A stretch of DNA of 64,000 nt from Winogradskyella sp046545555 (GCF_046545555.1 NZ_JBHZTH010000001.1:744001-808000); one strand, 5' to 3'; positions 46,576 through 55,417 are shown, counted from the first letter of the stretch. Numbers and translations: made by a program. The notes: generated by a model not told the origin, from the sequence alone.

Positions 46576-47742
46576 ATGAAAAAACGGTGTGTTCCTTTAA
46601 TTGCTTTTGTAATACTCTTTGTTGTTTGTTCAATTGATGCGGAAGCACAAATAGAATATTTCCCTGAACGAAATGCTGTATGGCAAGAGAAATCAACTTC
46701 TGATTTTGGTATAGATTCTGTGAGTTTATTTAGAGCTGTAGAATTTGCGAAATCCAATGAATATTCTGGGTCTAGAGATTTGAGAATAGCAATTCTAAAA
46801 GGTTTTGAAAGAGAACCCTTTCATAAAATTTTAGGGCCAACAAAAAAGCGAGGAGGACCAGCCGGACTAATAATAAAGGATGGTTATGTGGTTGCTAAAT
46901 GGGGAGATATAAAACGTGTAGATATGACCTTTAGTGTTACTAAAAGCTTTTTGTCGACAATCGCAGGTTTGGCAGTAGATAAAGGTTTAATAAAAGCTGA
47001 AACGGACAAGGTTAAAGATTATGTTTGGGACGGAACCTTTGATGGAGAGCATAATTCTAAAATTACATGGCAGCACTTATTACAGCAAAACTCGGATTGG
47101 TCTGGAGAAATTTGGGGCGGTAAGGATTGGGCGGATCGTCCACCAAGAAAGGGAAGTCTAGATGATTGGAAAGCTAGAGAATTAAAAGAGCCAGGTACGG
47201 TTATGGAGTATAATGATGTACGCGTAAATGTATTGGCATTTTCGTTATTACAAGTATGGAGGAAACCTTTGCCTCAGGTACTTAAGGATGAGGTGATGGA
47301 TAAGATCGAAGCTTCTACAAGTTGGCGCTGGTTTGGTTATGATAACGCATGGACAACTATAGACGGTTTACAGATGAAATCTGTTACAGGTGGTGGGCAT
47401 TCTGGCGCAGGTTTGTTTATTTCAGCTGAAGATATGGCACGTTTTGGACTACTGTTTTTAAATAGCGGTAATTGGGATGGAGAACAACTAATTAGTGAGG
47501 ATTGGCTTAAAAATGCAACAATACCATCAAAGCCAAATGTAAATTATGGCTATATGTGGTGGCTAAATAAAAAAGGACCGCGTCATTGGGAAAACATGTC
47601 TGAAGATATTTACTATGCTGCTGGTTTTGGTGGTAATTTTATCATTATAGATACGAAGCACAATGTGGTTGTTGTAACGCGTTGGTTAGAGCCATCTAAA
47701 GTAGGCGAATTTATGCAAAATCTAACAAAAGCTTTAGACTAG
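46576..47742 (+). CDS. Serine hydrolase, beta-lactamase-fold
   Basis: A 388-residue exported protein; the signal peptide ends near 'CSIDAEAQ'. It belongs to the class C beta-lactamase/DD-peptidase superfamily: nucleophile Ser120 in 'SVTK' (S-x-x-K with Lys123), a Tyr-Asn pair near residue 212 ('MEYNDVRVN') and 'GGGHSGAGLFISAEDMARFG' near residues 273-292. Such proteins are usually esterases, D-amino acid peptidases or unassigned; a true beta-lactamase is unlikely. It is divergent from the amidase gene and stands alone. Confidence 0.87.
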   Translation: MKKRCVPLIAFVILFVVCSIDAEAQIEYFPERNAVWQEKSTSDFGIDSVSLFRAVEFAKSNEYSGSRDLRIAILKGFEREPFHKILGPTKKRGGPAGLIIKDGYVVAKWGDIKRVDMTFSVTKSFLSTIAGLAVDKGLIKAETDKVKDYVWDGTFDGEHNSKITWQHLLQQNSDWSGEIWGGKDWADRPPRKGSLDDWKARELKEPGTVMEYNDVRVNVLAFSLLQVWRKPLPQVLKDEVMDKIEASTSWRWFGYDNAWTTIDGLQMKSVTGGGHSGAGLFISAEDMARFGLLFLNSGNWDGEQLISEDWLKNATIPSKPNVNYGYMWWLNKKGPRHWENMSEDIYYAAGFGGNFIIIDTKHNVVVVTRWLEPSKVGEFMQNLTKALD

Positions 47743-47794
47743 ATTTTACATAAAATAGTATTCTGATTTTGAAACTAAAGCGCGTCTAAATATT

Positions 47795-48283
47795 TTATAA
47801 TTTTCGCTTCGCTTTTTCTACTTTCTGAGTAAACTTTTCGATTTTTTCAAGCCATTTAATTTCATCTTGAGGTGATAGCTTACCCTTCTTTTTTAGTTTC
47901 TCATATTTATTTTGCGCCTTCTTAAGGTTATCTTGAGACTTCTCATAACTCTTTTGTAATTTCTCTTTTTTCTTTAAGGCTTTCTCGGCCTTTTTTTGAG
48001 CCTTTTCAGCTTTTTTTTGGGCTTTTTCGGCTTTTTTCTTCTCTTTTTCAAGCTTTTGAGCTTCTTTTTCGGCTTTTTCTCGCATTTTCATTTTTTCAGA
48101 AATAGTCGCAGCTTGCTCTAAAATAGCTGTTTTTTCTTCAAGATTTAAGCTGTCAGTTACTTCTTCACCATCTAAAAAGATCTTCTCTTTTTTTACTTCA
48201 TAAGTTTTTCCATCTTTCTCGACTTTTTGTGCATAAGTTGATAAGGATAGTGATAAGACTAAAAGTAAAATATAATATTTCAT
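47795..48283 (-). CDS. Exported Lys/Glu/Ala-rich coiled-coil protein
   Basis: A 162-residue protein. I start at the ATG that opens the signal peptide 'MKYYILLLVLSLSLSTYAQ'; the longer form from 48337 would put 18 odd residues in front. After a small domain ('KVEKDGKTYEVKKEKIFLDG') comes a long charged helix with a seven-residue tandem repeat, 'AEKAQKK' (about residues 84-105). The sequence predicts a stable coiled coil in the periplasm. Function unknown. It is the last gene of a possible unit with the aminotransferase upstream, 63 bases away. Confidence 0.7.
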   Translation of the reverse strand: MKYYILLLVLSLSLSTYAQKVEKDGKTYEVKKEKIFLDGEEVTDSLNLEEKTAILEQAATISEKMKMREKAEKEAQKLEKEKKKAEKAQKKAEKAQKKAEKALKKKEKLQKSYEKSQDNLKKAQNKYEKLKKKGKLSPQDEIKWLEKIEKFTQKVEKAKRKL

Positions 48284-48346
48284 AAATTTAAGTTTTGTGT
48301 TCTCTTTTATGACACAGAAATGTACAAAAAGTAACATAGTGAATAT

Positions 48347-49489
48347 TTAAATTTTACATAAAATTTCTGCAGCTTTCACCAATGTTTCGTTTGTTTTCGC
48401 AAAACAAAAGCGCAATACATTATCATCTTTATCCTTTTCATTAAAAACGGAAAGTGGTATTGCCGCAATTTTAAATTCTTGTGTTAATCGTTTAGCGAAA
48501 TCTACGTCGTGTTCATCTGTAATCTCAGAATAATCCAATACCTGAAAATATGTGCCTTGTGATGGAGTAAACTTAAATCGAGATTCTGAAACTAAACTTA
48601 AAAATAAATCACGCTTTTGTTGAAAAAATGAGTTTAAACCTAAATAGGTTTCTGCATCTTGCATATAATCTGCTATGCCTTTTTGCGAAGGATGATTAAC
48701 GGAAAAGACGTTAAATTGATGTACTTTTCTAAATTCGGTCATCAAATATTCTGGTGCGCAGCAGTATCCAATCTTCCAACCTGTATTGTGAAATGTCTTG
48801 CCGAAGGAAGCCGTAATAAAACTACGTTGCTTTAAATCTGAAAATAAACAAGCGCTTTTATGTTGTTTTCCGTCAAAGACAATATGCTCATAAACCTCGT
48901 CACTTAGTACAATAATATCTGTGTTTTTGGTTAGTTTTTGAAGTTGAAGCATATCCTCCTCAGACCAAATAGTTCCACTGGGATTATGAGGTGAGTTAAT
49001 CATTATCATCTTAGTTTTAGATGATACTTTTGATGCTACTTCTTTCCAATCGACTTTATAATCTGGAGCAGATAGTTGAATAGGTATTGTTTTGCCACCA
49101 TTAACTTCTGCAGCTGGCTCATAACAATCGTAAGCAGGTTTAAAAATGATGACTTCATCATTTGGTCTAATGAATGCTGATACAATGGTATAAATAGCTT
49201 GTGTTGCACCTGCTGTTATAGTAATTTCTTTTTCAGGATGGTAGGTGCTAGTATAGAGTAATTGGTATTTATTAGAAATAGCTATTCGTAAGTCTAAATT
49301 TCCAGCCATTGGTGCGTATTGGTTATAGCCGCTATTCATAGCGTTGGCAACCAAATCATTTAATTTTTGAGAACTTGGATAGTTCGGAAAGCCTTGAGAT
49401 AGATTTAGTGCATTATACTCATTGGCTAAAGCACTCATCACTGTAAAAATGGTAGTGCCAACGTTTGGTAATTTAGATTTGTGTTGCAT
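48347..49489 (-). CDS. Methionine aminotransferase-like PLP enzyme (YbdL/KAT family)
   Basis: A 380-residue class I/II aminotransferase. The PLP-binding lysine is Lys231 in 'ASFGKTFHNTGWK'. Other family marks are 'LSQGFPNYP', 'ITAGATQAIYTI', 'NSPHNPSGTIW' and the C-terminal arginine segment 'DNVLRFCFAKTNET'. Highest likeness is to YbdL and glutamine transaminase K types that use methionine, glutamine and aromatic amino acids. Kynurenine is another substrate in the wider group. The omega-amidase gene nearby supports the glutamine-transaminase role. Confidence 0.9.
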   Translation of the reverse strand: MQHKSKLPNVGTTIFTVMSALANEYNALNLSQGFPNYPSSQKLNDLVANAMNSGYNQYAPMAGNLDLRIAISNKYQLLYTSTYHPEKEITITAGATQAIYTIVSAFIRPNDEVIIFKPAYDCYEPAAEVNGGKTIPIQLSAPDYKVDWKEVASKVSSKTKMIMINSPHNPSGTIWSEEDMLQLQKLTKNTDIIVLSDEVYEHIVFDGKQHKSACLFSDLKQRSFITASFGKTFHNTGWKIGYCCAPEYLMTEFRKVHQFNVFSVNHPSQKGIADYMQDAETYLGLNSFFQQKRDLFLSLVSESRFKFTPSQGTYFQVLDYSEITDEHDVDFAKRLTQEFKIAAIPLSVFNEKDKDDNVLRFCFAKTNETLVKAAEILCKI

Positions 49490-49515
49490 TTTGTAAAGAT
49501 AAGCACTTCAATATA

Positions 49516-50496
49516 TTAAAAGATGCGTCCTTTGTCTCTTCTTGTATTTCGTTGCGTAATTTCTTTATCAGTTAAAATGGGTAAACCTATTTGTTTTCTA
49601 TTCCTATTAACAGTTTCAGCATTTACTTTACCAGGATGATAGCCATAAATACTTTCTCCTGTTTTCATTAGAGACGAAATATCGTCAAATATAGCCCAGA
49701 AGTAAGGTGCTAGTTTTCCTTCATTTATCTCTTTGTCAATTACAGGTTTAAAATAATTCCAGACCCAGTTTTTTTCGCCATAAGTACCACGTTGATGCCA
49801 TAAAATTAGCCATGCTTCTTTTTGCCAACAATGTTTTTTAGTAATTTTTATAAGCTCTGTAACATTAAGACTATCCGTATAGGTTATCACTTTTGTTTTG
49901 TAGATATCATGTGCTTCAATAACTTCAGGAAATAAAACTGCTCTATACTTCTTTTGGGCAATTGTATCTTTTTCGGCCTGTGCTTTTAAGTAGGCATCAA
50001 AAGCGGCTTCTTGTTCCTTTTCATTTACACCTAAATAGTAATCGTTAAGTTTACGCATGTCTTGGTCGCGTTGAAGTAATTTTTGTAGTTGATGGTAAAC
50101 AATAGGGTCTTTAATATTTTTGTAATAGTTGTTTAAATACGCATCGTAATTTGGTAATATTGAATCTAAAATTTTTTGATAAAACAAGTCATTAGTTAAG
50201 CTTTTAAGACTTTCTTTAGACGCTTTCTTTTCTTCAATAGCCTTTATTAAAAGTGTTTTTAAAGTAGATTCATTGTTTAGTTTAGCAGCACATTTAACCG
50301 CATAGAAGTAGTCTGATAACTCAACGTCTTCGGAAAGTTTAAAAGCTTCTTTGTAGAATAACAACGCATTTTCTGTTTCATTTTTTTCTATTGCTCGTTT
50401 AGCTGAAATTAATAATTCGGCATTTTTCACATAATTAGTTTGAGCCAAACTAGTTAGTCCCGTCATAAGACAAATGAGTAAGATTAATTTTTTCAT
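49516..50496 (-). CDS. Exported hypothetical protein with possible DUF6624-like C terminus
   Basis: A 326-residue protein with signal peptide 'LILLICLMTGLTSLAQ'. The first 120 residues are alpha-helical and TPR-like ('NALLFYKEAFKLSEDVELSD'). The C-terminal half ('AWLILWHQ', 'WVWNYFKPVIDKEINEGKLAP', 'YGYHPGK') recalls the DUF6624 pattern of a Trp-rich helical domain followed by a Tyr-Gly loop. I cannot confirm this without a profile search. It is divergent from the two-component system, with a 157-base gap that holds a symmetric motif, and 26 bases upstream of the aminotransferase gene. Confidence 0.65.
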   Translation of the reverse strand: MKKLILLICLMTGLTSLAQTNYVKNAELLISAKRAIEKNETENALLFYKEAFKLSEDVELSDYFYAVKCAAKLNNESTLKTLLIKAIEEKKASKESLKSLTNDLFYQKILDSILPNYDAYLNNYYKNIKDPIVYHQLQKLLQRDQDMRKLNDYYLGVNEKEQEAAFDAYLKAQAEKDTIAQKKYRAVLFPEVIEAHDIYKTKVITYTDSLNVTELIKITKKHCWQKEAWLILWHQRGTYGEKNWVWNYFKPVIDKEINEGKLAPYFWAIFDDISSLMKTGESIYGYHPGKVNAETVNRNRKQIGLPILTDKEITQRNTRRDKGRIF

Positions 50497-50534
50497 TGTA
50501 ATAGGTTTTATATGTTCTGATACAAACTTAGACT

Positions 50535-50670
50535 AGACTTGTCTTAATTTGAATGAACTATAAATGAAGGTTTTATAACAAAAACTTAAAAAACTTAATG
50601 AAAACTGAAAACTTAAAAGTGTGTCTAAAGAATTCTTACATTAGAGGATTAATATGAAAAAGACAAGTCT
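50535..50670. promoter_or_regulatory. Paired AGACnnGTCT palindromes around the two-component promoter
   Basis: AGACTTGTCT at 50535-50544 and AGACAAGTCT at 50661-50670 share the palindrome AGACnnGTCT and are inverted copies of each other. The first lies in the divergent gap; the second covers codons 3-6 of the sensor kinase gene. They could be response-regulator binding sites. Confidence 0.3.
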
Positions 50671-51916
50671 TATAGTCATGGTATTATCCTTCCTAATTTT
50701 AGGAAGTCTTGTTATTTGGCAAATTGAACAGTTTAATGACAATTACAAATTAAAAGTTGAGCTCGATAAAACTGAAATGCAATCGGTTTTAATGGAAAGC
50801 GCCATTGAAATAAGAAATATCGGAAAAAAAGATACCACACTAAGAACTGATACCGAACGGTTAAAGTTTGTAACAGATTCCGTAATTACTAAAAATTTTA
50901 AAGTATTTAATTATACTATACGTTGGAGTTATTTTAATGGATTAAAAGAGACTTTTCCTAAACTAAAAAATGATACCACAGAAGCACTAAAATCGTCTCA
51001 ATTAAAAGTATGTACGTCCTGTCTTATATCCGTTGGTGTAGTTTCAGATATAAATGATTATGATGCAAAAAATTTTGAATCTTCGAGTTATATAGTAGAT
51101 CATACACCAGCCCAAATGCTGAGCATTATGGGTTTAGATAAATCTAAACTTAAATATTTACACATATTGCCAAAGACAAAAAAATCTGGGTTGTTTTTGT
51201 ATGCAATTCCTGTTTTATTTTTAATTGGTTTGTCATCACTCTTTATTTGGCTGTTATACCTTAATCATAAACAGTCTAAATTGATTAAGCAGAAAAATGA
51301 ATTTGTTAATCATTTATCGCATCAGTTTCAAACACCACTATCCTCTATAAAACTTAGCGCAAATTTACTGGCTAATAAAAAATCAGAACCTAAAAGTGAA
51401 CTCATAACAATTATACAAACCGAAGCAAACCGGTTAGAAAATCATATAAAAACAGTATTACATTGGGTAAAATCTGATGCAGACAGATTACATATTGATA
51501 AAAAATTACTAAGCATAACGGATGTTATTGAAAAGTCGCTAAAGCAGATGAAACCTGTATTTATTACAAATAAAACAAGAATCAATTTTTTACCATCGGA
51601 GAAAGATTTTAATATCTATGCAGATGAAAATCATTTGCAACTCATGTTATTTAATATTTGGGAAAATGCCATAAAGCATAATGAAAGTGCTGTAGAATTA
51701 CATATTTCATATTTTAGAATTGACCAGCATCTAATTATTGAAACAAGAGATAATGGTGTTGGTTTACAAAATGAACTTGTGGCTGAAAAATTTAAAGGCT
51801 TAGGTCTGGCTTATGTACATAAAATAATGAACGCACATAATGGCGAAATGAAATTAGAGTCTAAAAATAACGAGGGTTTAAGTGTGCAATTAAATTTCCC
51901 TAAAGCAGATGATTAA
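50654..51916 (+). CDS. Two-component sensor histidine kinase
   Basis: A 420-residue membrane kinase. Transmembrane segments (about 6-24 and 180-203) flank a periplasmic sensor domain of about 150 residues that contains a 'CTSC' pair (Cys120, Cys123). The cytosolic part has the phosphoacceptor His223 in 'SHQFQTPL', an N box 'IWENAIKHNE' and G boxes 'DNGVGLQ' and 'GLGLAYV'. No HAMP or PAS domain is visible. It overlaps the response regulator gene by 8 bases. The signal is unknown; the CxxC pair suggests a disulfide or metal role. Confidence 0.92.
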   Translation: MKKTSLIVMVLSFLILGSLVIWQIEQFNDNYKLKVELDKTEMQSVLMESAIEIRNIGKKDTTLRTDTERLKFVTDSVITKNFKVFNYTIRWSYFNGLKETFPKLKNDTTEALKSSQLKVCTSCLISVGVVSDINDYDAKNFESSSYIVDHTPAQMLSIMGLDKSKLKYLHILPKTKKSGLFLYAIPVLFLIGLSSLFIWLLYLNHKQSKLIKQKNEFVNHLSHQFQTPLSSIKLSANLLANKKSEPKSELITIIQTEANRLENHIKTVLHWVKSDADRLHIDKKLLSITDVIEKSLKQMKPVFITNKTRINFLPSEKDFNIYADENHLQLMLFNIWENAIKHNESAVELHISYFRIDQHLIIETRDNGVGLQNELVAEKFKGLGLAYVHKIMNAHNGEMKLESKNNEGLSVQLNFPKADD

Positions 51917-52580
51917 TATTTTATTAGTTGAAGATGATAAGAGTTTTGGTTACGTATTAACTGAGTATATAAAACTAAAAGGCTATAATGTAGTTTGGAA
52001 AGAAACAGCAAAAGAAGCCTTATTAGCTATAGAATCTTCTATAAAATTTAATTTATTAATCTTAGATATAAATTTGAAACAATCTACAGGTTACGAGATT
52101 GCAAAACATATAAAGGCAGATGGTAATACTATTCCATTTATATTTTTAACAGCGAGAGATTTAAAAATAGATCAGCTAAAAGGCTACCAATTAGGTGCTG
52201 AAGAATACATTACAAAACCCATTGACGAAGAAATTTTATTAGCGAAGATTGAGACTATTTTAGCACGTAATAAAACACAAACTTTAGATAAGGCGGAATT
52301 AATTTTTAAAAATATAAACTTAAATAGTTTTAAACGAGAGTTAAATGTTGACGCTGATATTATTCAATTAACAGAACGGGAGAGCTTACTTCTAAGTATG
52401 CTAATGCAGCAACCTAATCAGCTTGTTGAGCGAAATACTATCTTAAAAACCCTATGGGAAAACCAAGATGAGTTTTCCCGCAATTCTATGGATGTATATA
52501 TTTCTAGATTACGAAAATATCTATCTGCTAGTAAAGTTAGTATTAGAAATATTCATGGTAAAGGATTTATACTCGAGTAA
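51909..52580 (+). CDS. OmpR/PhoB-family response regulator
   Basis: A 223-residue transcription factor. The receiver domain (about 1-120) has an acidic pocket 'EDD' near residue 9, phosphoacceptor Asp53 in 'LLILDINL', Thr81 and Lys103 in 'YITKP'. The C-terminal winged helix (about 130-222) shows 'LTERESLLLSML' and 'NSMDVYISRLRKYL'. It is translationally coupled to the kinase, its cognate partner. The gene pair may autoregulate through the AGACnnGTCT motifs upstream. Confidence 0.95.
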   Translation: MINILLVEDDKSFGYVLTEYIKLKGYNVVWKETAKEALLAIESSIKFNLLILDINLKQSTGYEIAKHIKADGNTIPFIFLTARDLKIDQLKGYQLGAEEYITKPIDEEILLAKIETILARNKTQTLDKAELIFKNINLNSFKRELNVDADIIQLTERESLLLSMLMQQPNQLVERNTILKTLWENQDEFSRNSMDVYISRLRKYLSASKVSIRNIHGKGFILE

Positions 52581-52670
52581 CTTTATTTGTAGCATAATTA
52601 TCTTTAACGGATATTGAGTGTATTGTAGGTTGCTTATACACTAATCCTATCAACTTGCCGTTTAGTTACT

Positions 52671-53441
52671 ATGAGAAAAGCCATAATTTGTATATGCTTT
52701 GGTTTAGTGCTACTAAGTTTTTCCAACGAACAAGAGGAATTAAAAACCATTCATGTTTTTGTGGCTTTATGCGATAATGAAAATCAAGGTATAGTCCCTG
52801 TTCCAAGTAAATTGGGCAATGGACAAGACTCAAAAAACAATCTATATTGGGGAGCTTTGTATGGGGTAAAAACACATTTTAAGAATAGTAAAGATTGGAC
52901 TTTGGTTAAAACCATAAAATCTGATAATCCAAAGATTTTAGAACGCTTACTATTTAAACATAAAAGTTCAAATACCTATATGCTTGCTGATGCATATGAC
53001 GGGAAATATATAAAACAAACTACCATAGGTTTTGTTGAAGCTACAGCAGGAAGAAACCCTGTTTTAATTTCTTATAATTCTACTGAACTTAGTTTTGGCG
53101 GAAAATCTCAGTTATTAGCTTATGTTGGTCATGATGGATTAATGGAATTTAATGTTGAAGGCAGTTTTACTCCAATTAATAAAACGAATAGAGATGCTAT
53201 TGTTTTGGCCTGTTTAAGCAAAAGCTATTTTAAACCATATTTTGAAAAAACTAAAGTCAAGCCTTTAGTTTGGACAACAGGTCTAATGGCACCAGAGGCT
53301 TATACTTTAAAATCAGCAATTGATGGCTGGATTTTAGATGAAACAGATGTACAAATCAGAGAACGTGCTGCACAAGCTTATCATAAATATCAGAAGTGTG
53401 GTATAGGAGGTGCGAGGAGGTTGTTGGTTACTGGGAATTAA
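52671..53441 (+). CDS. Exported hypothetical protein with caspase-like (clan CD) features
   Basis: A 256-residue protein with signal peptide 'AIICICFGLVLLSFS'. I do not recognise an annotated family. The layout recalls the caspase fold: a first strand 'TIHVFVALCDN' with helix 'NLYWGALYGVKTHF', a strand leading to His154 in 'LLAYVGHDGLM', and a strand leading to Cys181 in 'AIVLACLSKSYF'. In clan CD peptidases the catalytic His follows such a His-Gly turn and the catalytic Cys follows a hydrophobic strand. Here His is followed by Asp-Gly. The C-terminal helical part has 'TGLMAPEAYTLKSAIDGW'. It overlaps the next, convergent gene by 4 bases. The peptidase assignment is inference. Confidence 0.6.
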   Translation: MRKAIICICFGLVLLSFSNEQEELKTIHVFVALCDNENQGIVPVPSKLGNGQDSKNNLYWGALYGVKTHFKNSKDWTLVKTIKSDNPKILERLLFKHKSSNTYMLADAYDGKYIKQTTIGFVEATAGRNPVLISYNSTELSFGGKSQLLAYVGHDGLMEFNVEGSFTPINKTNRDAIVLACLSKSYFKPYFEKTKVKPLVWTTGLMAPEAYTLKSAIDGWILDETDVQIRERAAQAYHKYQKCGIGGARRLLVTGN

Positions 53442-53977
53442 TTTTTTAAAATATCGCCAATAATCTTAAGATGATGATTGGTATGTACTTCAATAAACCT
53501 AATGGTTTGTGCTTTATTCATTTGTCCAAAAACAAAATGCTCAAAATTTGAATTTTCATCAAGTTTTGAGAGCTTAGAGATATTAACTTTTGCTTCTTCT
53601 AATTGCTTATAAATATCTTCAGTTAGAATTATTTCGGGTGGTTTTACGCGATCTGGTGATTGTGCTTTTCCTCTGGGAATATAATTTGTGGTTAAAGATA
53701 AAACACGCATTGCGTTTATTGAGTTTTTATAATCTTCTGGATTTGAGTTTTCTAAAGTTTGTGTAACACCATTAATTACTTTTAAAATGTGATCTAGTTG
53801 CCAAGCGACATCAACTTGGGATATCTCGGGATTAATACGATCACGATACTGAATAGTGTTTTCTATTTTTTTTAATAACGGATTTAATACTTCGGGATTG
53901 TCTTGGTTCATTTTAAATTTACAATAAACGAACAATGACAATATGAGAATGAATAGTATTATTATGCGCTTTTTCAT
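53438..53977 (-). CDS. Membrane-anchored DinB-like (DUF1569) protein
   Basis: A 179-residue protein with an N-terminal membrane segment ('RIIILFILILSLFVYCKF') and a four-helix DinB-superfamily domain like DUF1569: 'QLDHILKVINGVTQTLENS' and the ending 'FIEVHTNHHLKIIGDILKN' with potential metal-binding histidines. DinB-type proteins include thiol-dependent enzymes and detoxifying proteins; many are unassigned. I use the ATG at 53977: the longer frame begins at a TTG inside the ahcY terminator. A metal site is plausible but not proven. Confidence 0.78.
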   Translation of the reverse strand: MKKRIIILFILILSLFVYCKFKMNQDNPEVLNPLLKKIENTIQYRDRINPEISQVDVAWQLDHILKVINGVTQTLENSNPEDYKNSINAMRVLSLTTNYIPRGKAQSPDRVKPPEIILTEDIYKQLEEAKVNISKLSKLDENSNFEHFVFGQMNKAQTIRFIEVHTNHHLKIIGDILKN

Positions 53978-54004
53978 ATCAGTAAGGTAATGATTTAAAA
54001 ATAA

Positions 54005-54034
54005 AAAATCCCAAACACTAATGCTTGGGATTTT
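54005..54034 (-). terminator. Terminator of ahcY
   Basis: AAAATCCCAA, a 10-base loop, TTGGGATTTT, symmetric enough to work in either direction. It lies 67 bases beyond the ahcY stop on the minus strand. Confidence 0.85.
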
Positions 54035-54053
54035 CAAAATATAGTTTTTATTA

Positions 54054-54092
54054 CAGAGATTGCTACTTCGCTAAAAAGCTTCTCGTAATGAT
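54054..54092. repeat. Possible degenerate intergenic repeat in the ahcY 3' region
   Basis: The stretch with 'GATTGCTACTTCGC' and 'CTTCTCGTAATGA' resembles short dispersed repeats often found between genes of Flavobacteriaceae. It lies between the ahcY stop and terminator. Weak evidence: no second copy is in this window. Confidence 0.2.
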
Positions 54093-54100
54093 ATTTTTAA

Positions 54101-55417
54101 TTAATATCTGTAATGCTCCGGTTTATATGGACCTTCAACTTTTACACCAATATAATCAGCTTGGTAATCTGCTAATTCCGTAAGCTCTACACCAATTCTA
54201 CCTAAGTGTAATTTAGCTACTTTTTCATCTAAGTGTTTTGGTAACATATACACTTCATTGCCGTAAGCATCAGCATTATTCCAAAGCTCTATTTGCGCCA
54301 AAGTTTGATTTGTAAATGAGTTACTCATTACAAAACTTGGGTGACCTGTAGCACATCCTAAATTTACTAAACGCCCTTCAGCTAAGAGGATAATATCTTT
54401 TCCGTTAATGGTGTATTTATCTACTTGTGGCTTAATCGTATCTTTAGTATTGCCATGTTTTTCATTTAACCAACCTACTTGTATTTCGTTATCGAAGTGA
54501 CCAATATTGGCTACGATAACTTTGTCCTTCATAGCTTCGAAATGCTCGGCACGCACTATATCCTTATTACCCGTTGTTGTAATTATAATATCAGAATTTG
54601 CAACAACAGTTTCTAATTTCTTTACCTCAAAACCATCCATTGCAGCTTGTAAAGCACAAATAGGATCGATTTCAGTAACCGTTACAATAGAACCAGCACC
54701 TTTAAAAGAAGCAGCAGTACCTTTACCAACATCTCCATAGCCACAAACGGTTACACGTTTGCCAGCTAACATCGTGTCTGTTGCGCGACGAATCGCATCT
54801 ACGGCAGATTCTTTACAACCGTATTTATTATCGAACTTAGATTTTGTTACAGAGTCGTTTACATTAATGGCAGGCATAGTTAATGTACCATTTTTAACAC
54901 GCTCATAAAGTCTGTGAACTCCTGTAGTTGTTTCTTCAGATAAACCATTTATTCCATCAGCTAATTCTGGGTACCTATCTAAGACCATATTTGTTAAATC
55001 TCCACCATCATCTAAAATCATATTTAATGGTTTACGATCTTCACCAAAGAATAAAGTTTGCTCAATACACCAATCAAACTCTTCTTCTGTCATATCTTTC
55101 CATGCATAAACAGCTGTTCCTGCTTCTGCAATTGCTGCTGCAGCTTGATCTTGTGTAGAAAATATGTTACAAGAACTCCAAGTTACTTCAGCACCAAGCG
55201 CTTGTAAAGTTTCTATTAAAACCGCAGTCTGAATCGTCATGTGTAAACAACCAGCAATACGTGCACCTTTTAAAGGTTGCTCGTTTTTATATTCTTCACG
55301 TAAACTCATTAAACCAGGCATCTCAGCTTCGGCTAAATTAATTTCTTTTCTTCCCCAAGCCGCTAGCGACATATCTTTTACCTTATTAGGTACGTAAGCA
55401 ATAGTTTTTGTACTCAT
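54101..55417 (-). CDS. ahcY: Adenosylhomocysteinase
   Basis: A 438-residue NAD-dependent enzyme that splits S-adenosylhomocysteine into adenosine and homocysteine, relieving product inhibition of methyltransferases. Characteristic stretches: 'ARIAGCLHMTIQTAVLIETL', 'LNMILDDGGDLTNMV', 'GKRVTVCGYGDVGKGTAA' (NAD-binding loop) and 'YKPEHYRY' at the C terminus, which reaches into the neighbouring subunit. The gene is transcribed alone from a -7 box about 100 bases upstream, with a structured leader. Confidence 0.97.
   Translation of the reverse strand: MSTKTIAYVPNKVKDMSLAAWGRKEINLAEAEMPGLMSLREEYKNEQPLKGARIAGCLHMTIQTAVLIETLQALGAEVTWSSCNIFSTQDQAAAAIAEAGTAVYAWKDMTEEEFDWCIEQTLFFGEDRKPLNMILDDGGDLTNMVLDRYPELADGINGLSEETTTGVHRLYERVKNGTLTMPAINVNDSVTKSKFDNKYGCKESAVDAIRRATDTMLAGKRVTVCGYGDVGKGTAASFKGAGSIVTVTEIDPICALQAAMDGFEVKKLETVVANSDIIITTTGNKDIVRAEHFEAMKDKVIVANIGHFDNEIQVGWLNEKHGNTKDTIKPQVDKYTINGKDIILLAEGRLVNLGCATGHPSFVMSNSFTNQTLAQIELWNNADAYGNEVYMLPKHLDEKVAKLHLGRIGVELTELADYQADYIGVKVEGPYKPEHYRY

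Noticed and set aside
48284..48337. Longer start for the Lys/Glu-rich coiled-coil protein
   Set aside because: The 18 extra residues precede a normal signal peptide and have no support.
50535..50670. AGACnnGTCT pair as an inverted repeat of a mobile element
   Set aside because: Too short, no target duplication and no transposase in or near it.
53978..54037. Upstream extension of the DUF1569 protein from a TTG
   Set aside because: The extension runs through the ahcY terminator, and the ATG at 53977 starts a proper membrane segment.
54507..55158. Two plus-strand open frames inside ahcY
   Set aside because: Antisense shadows of ahcY with low-complexity translations.
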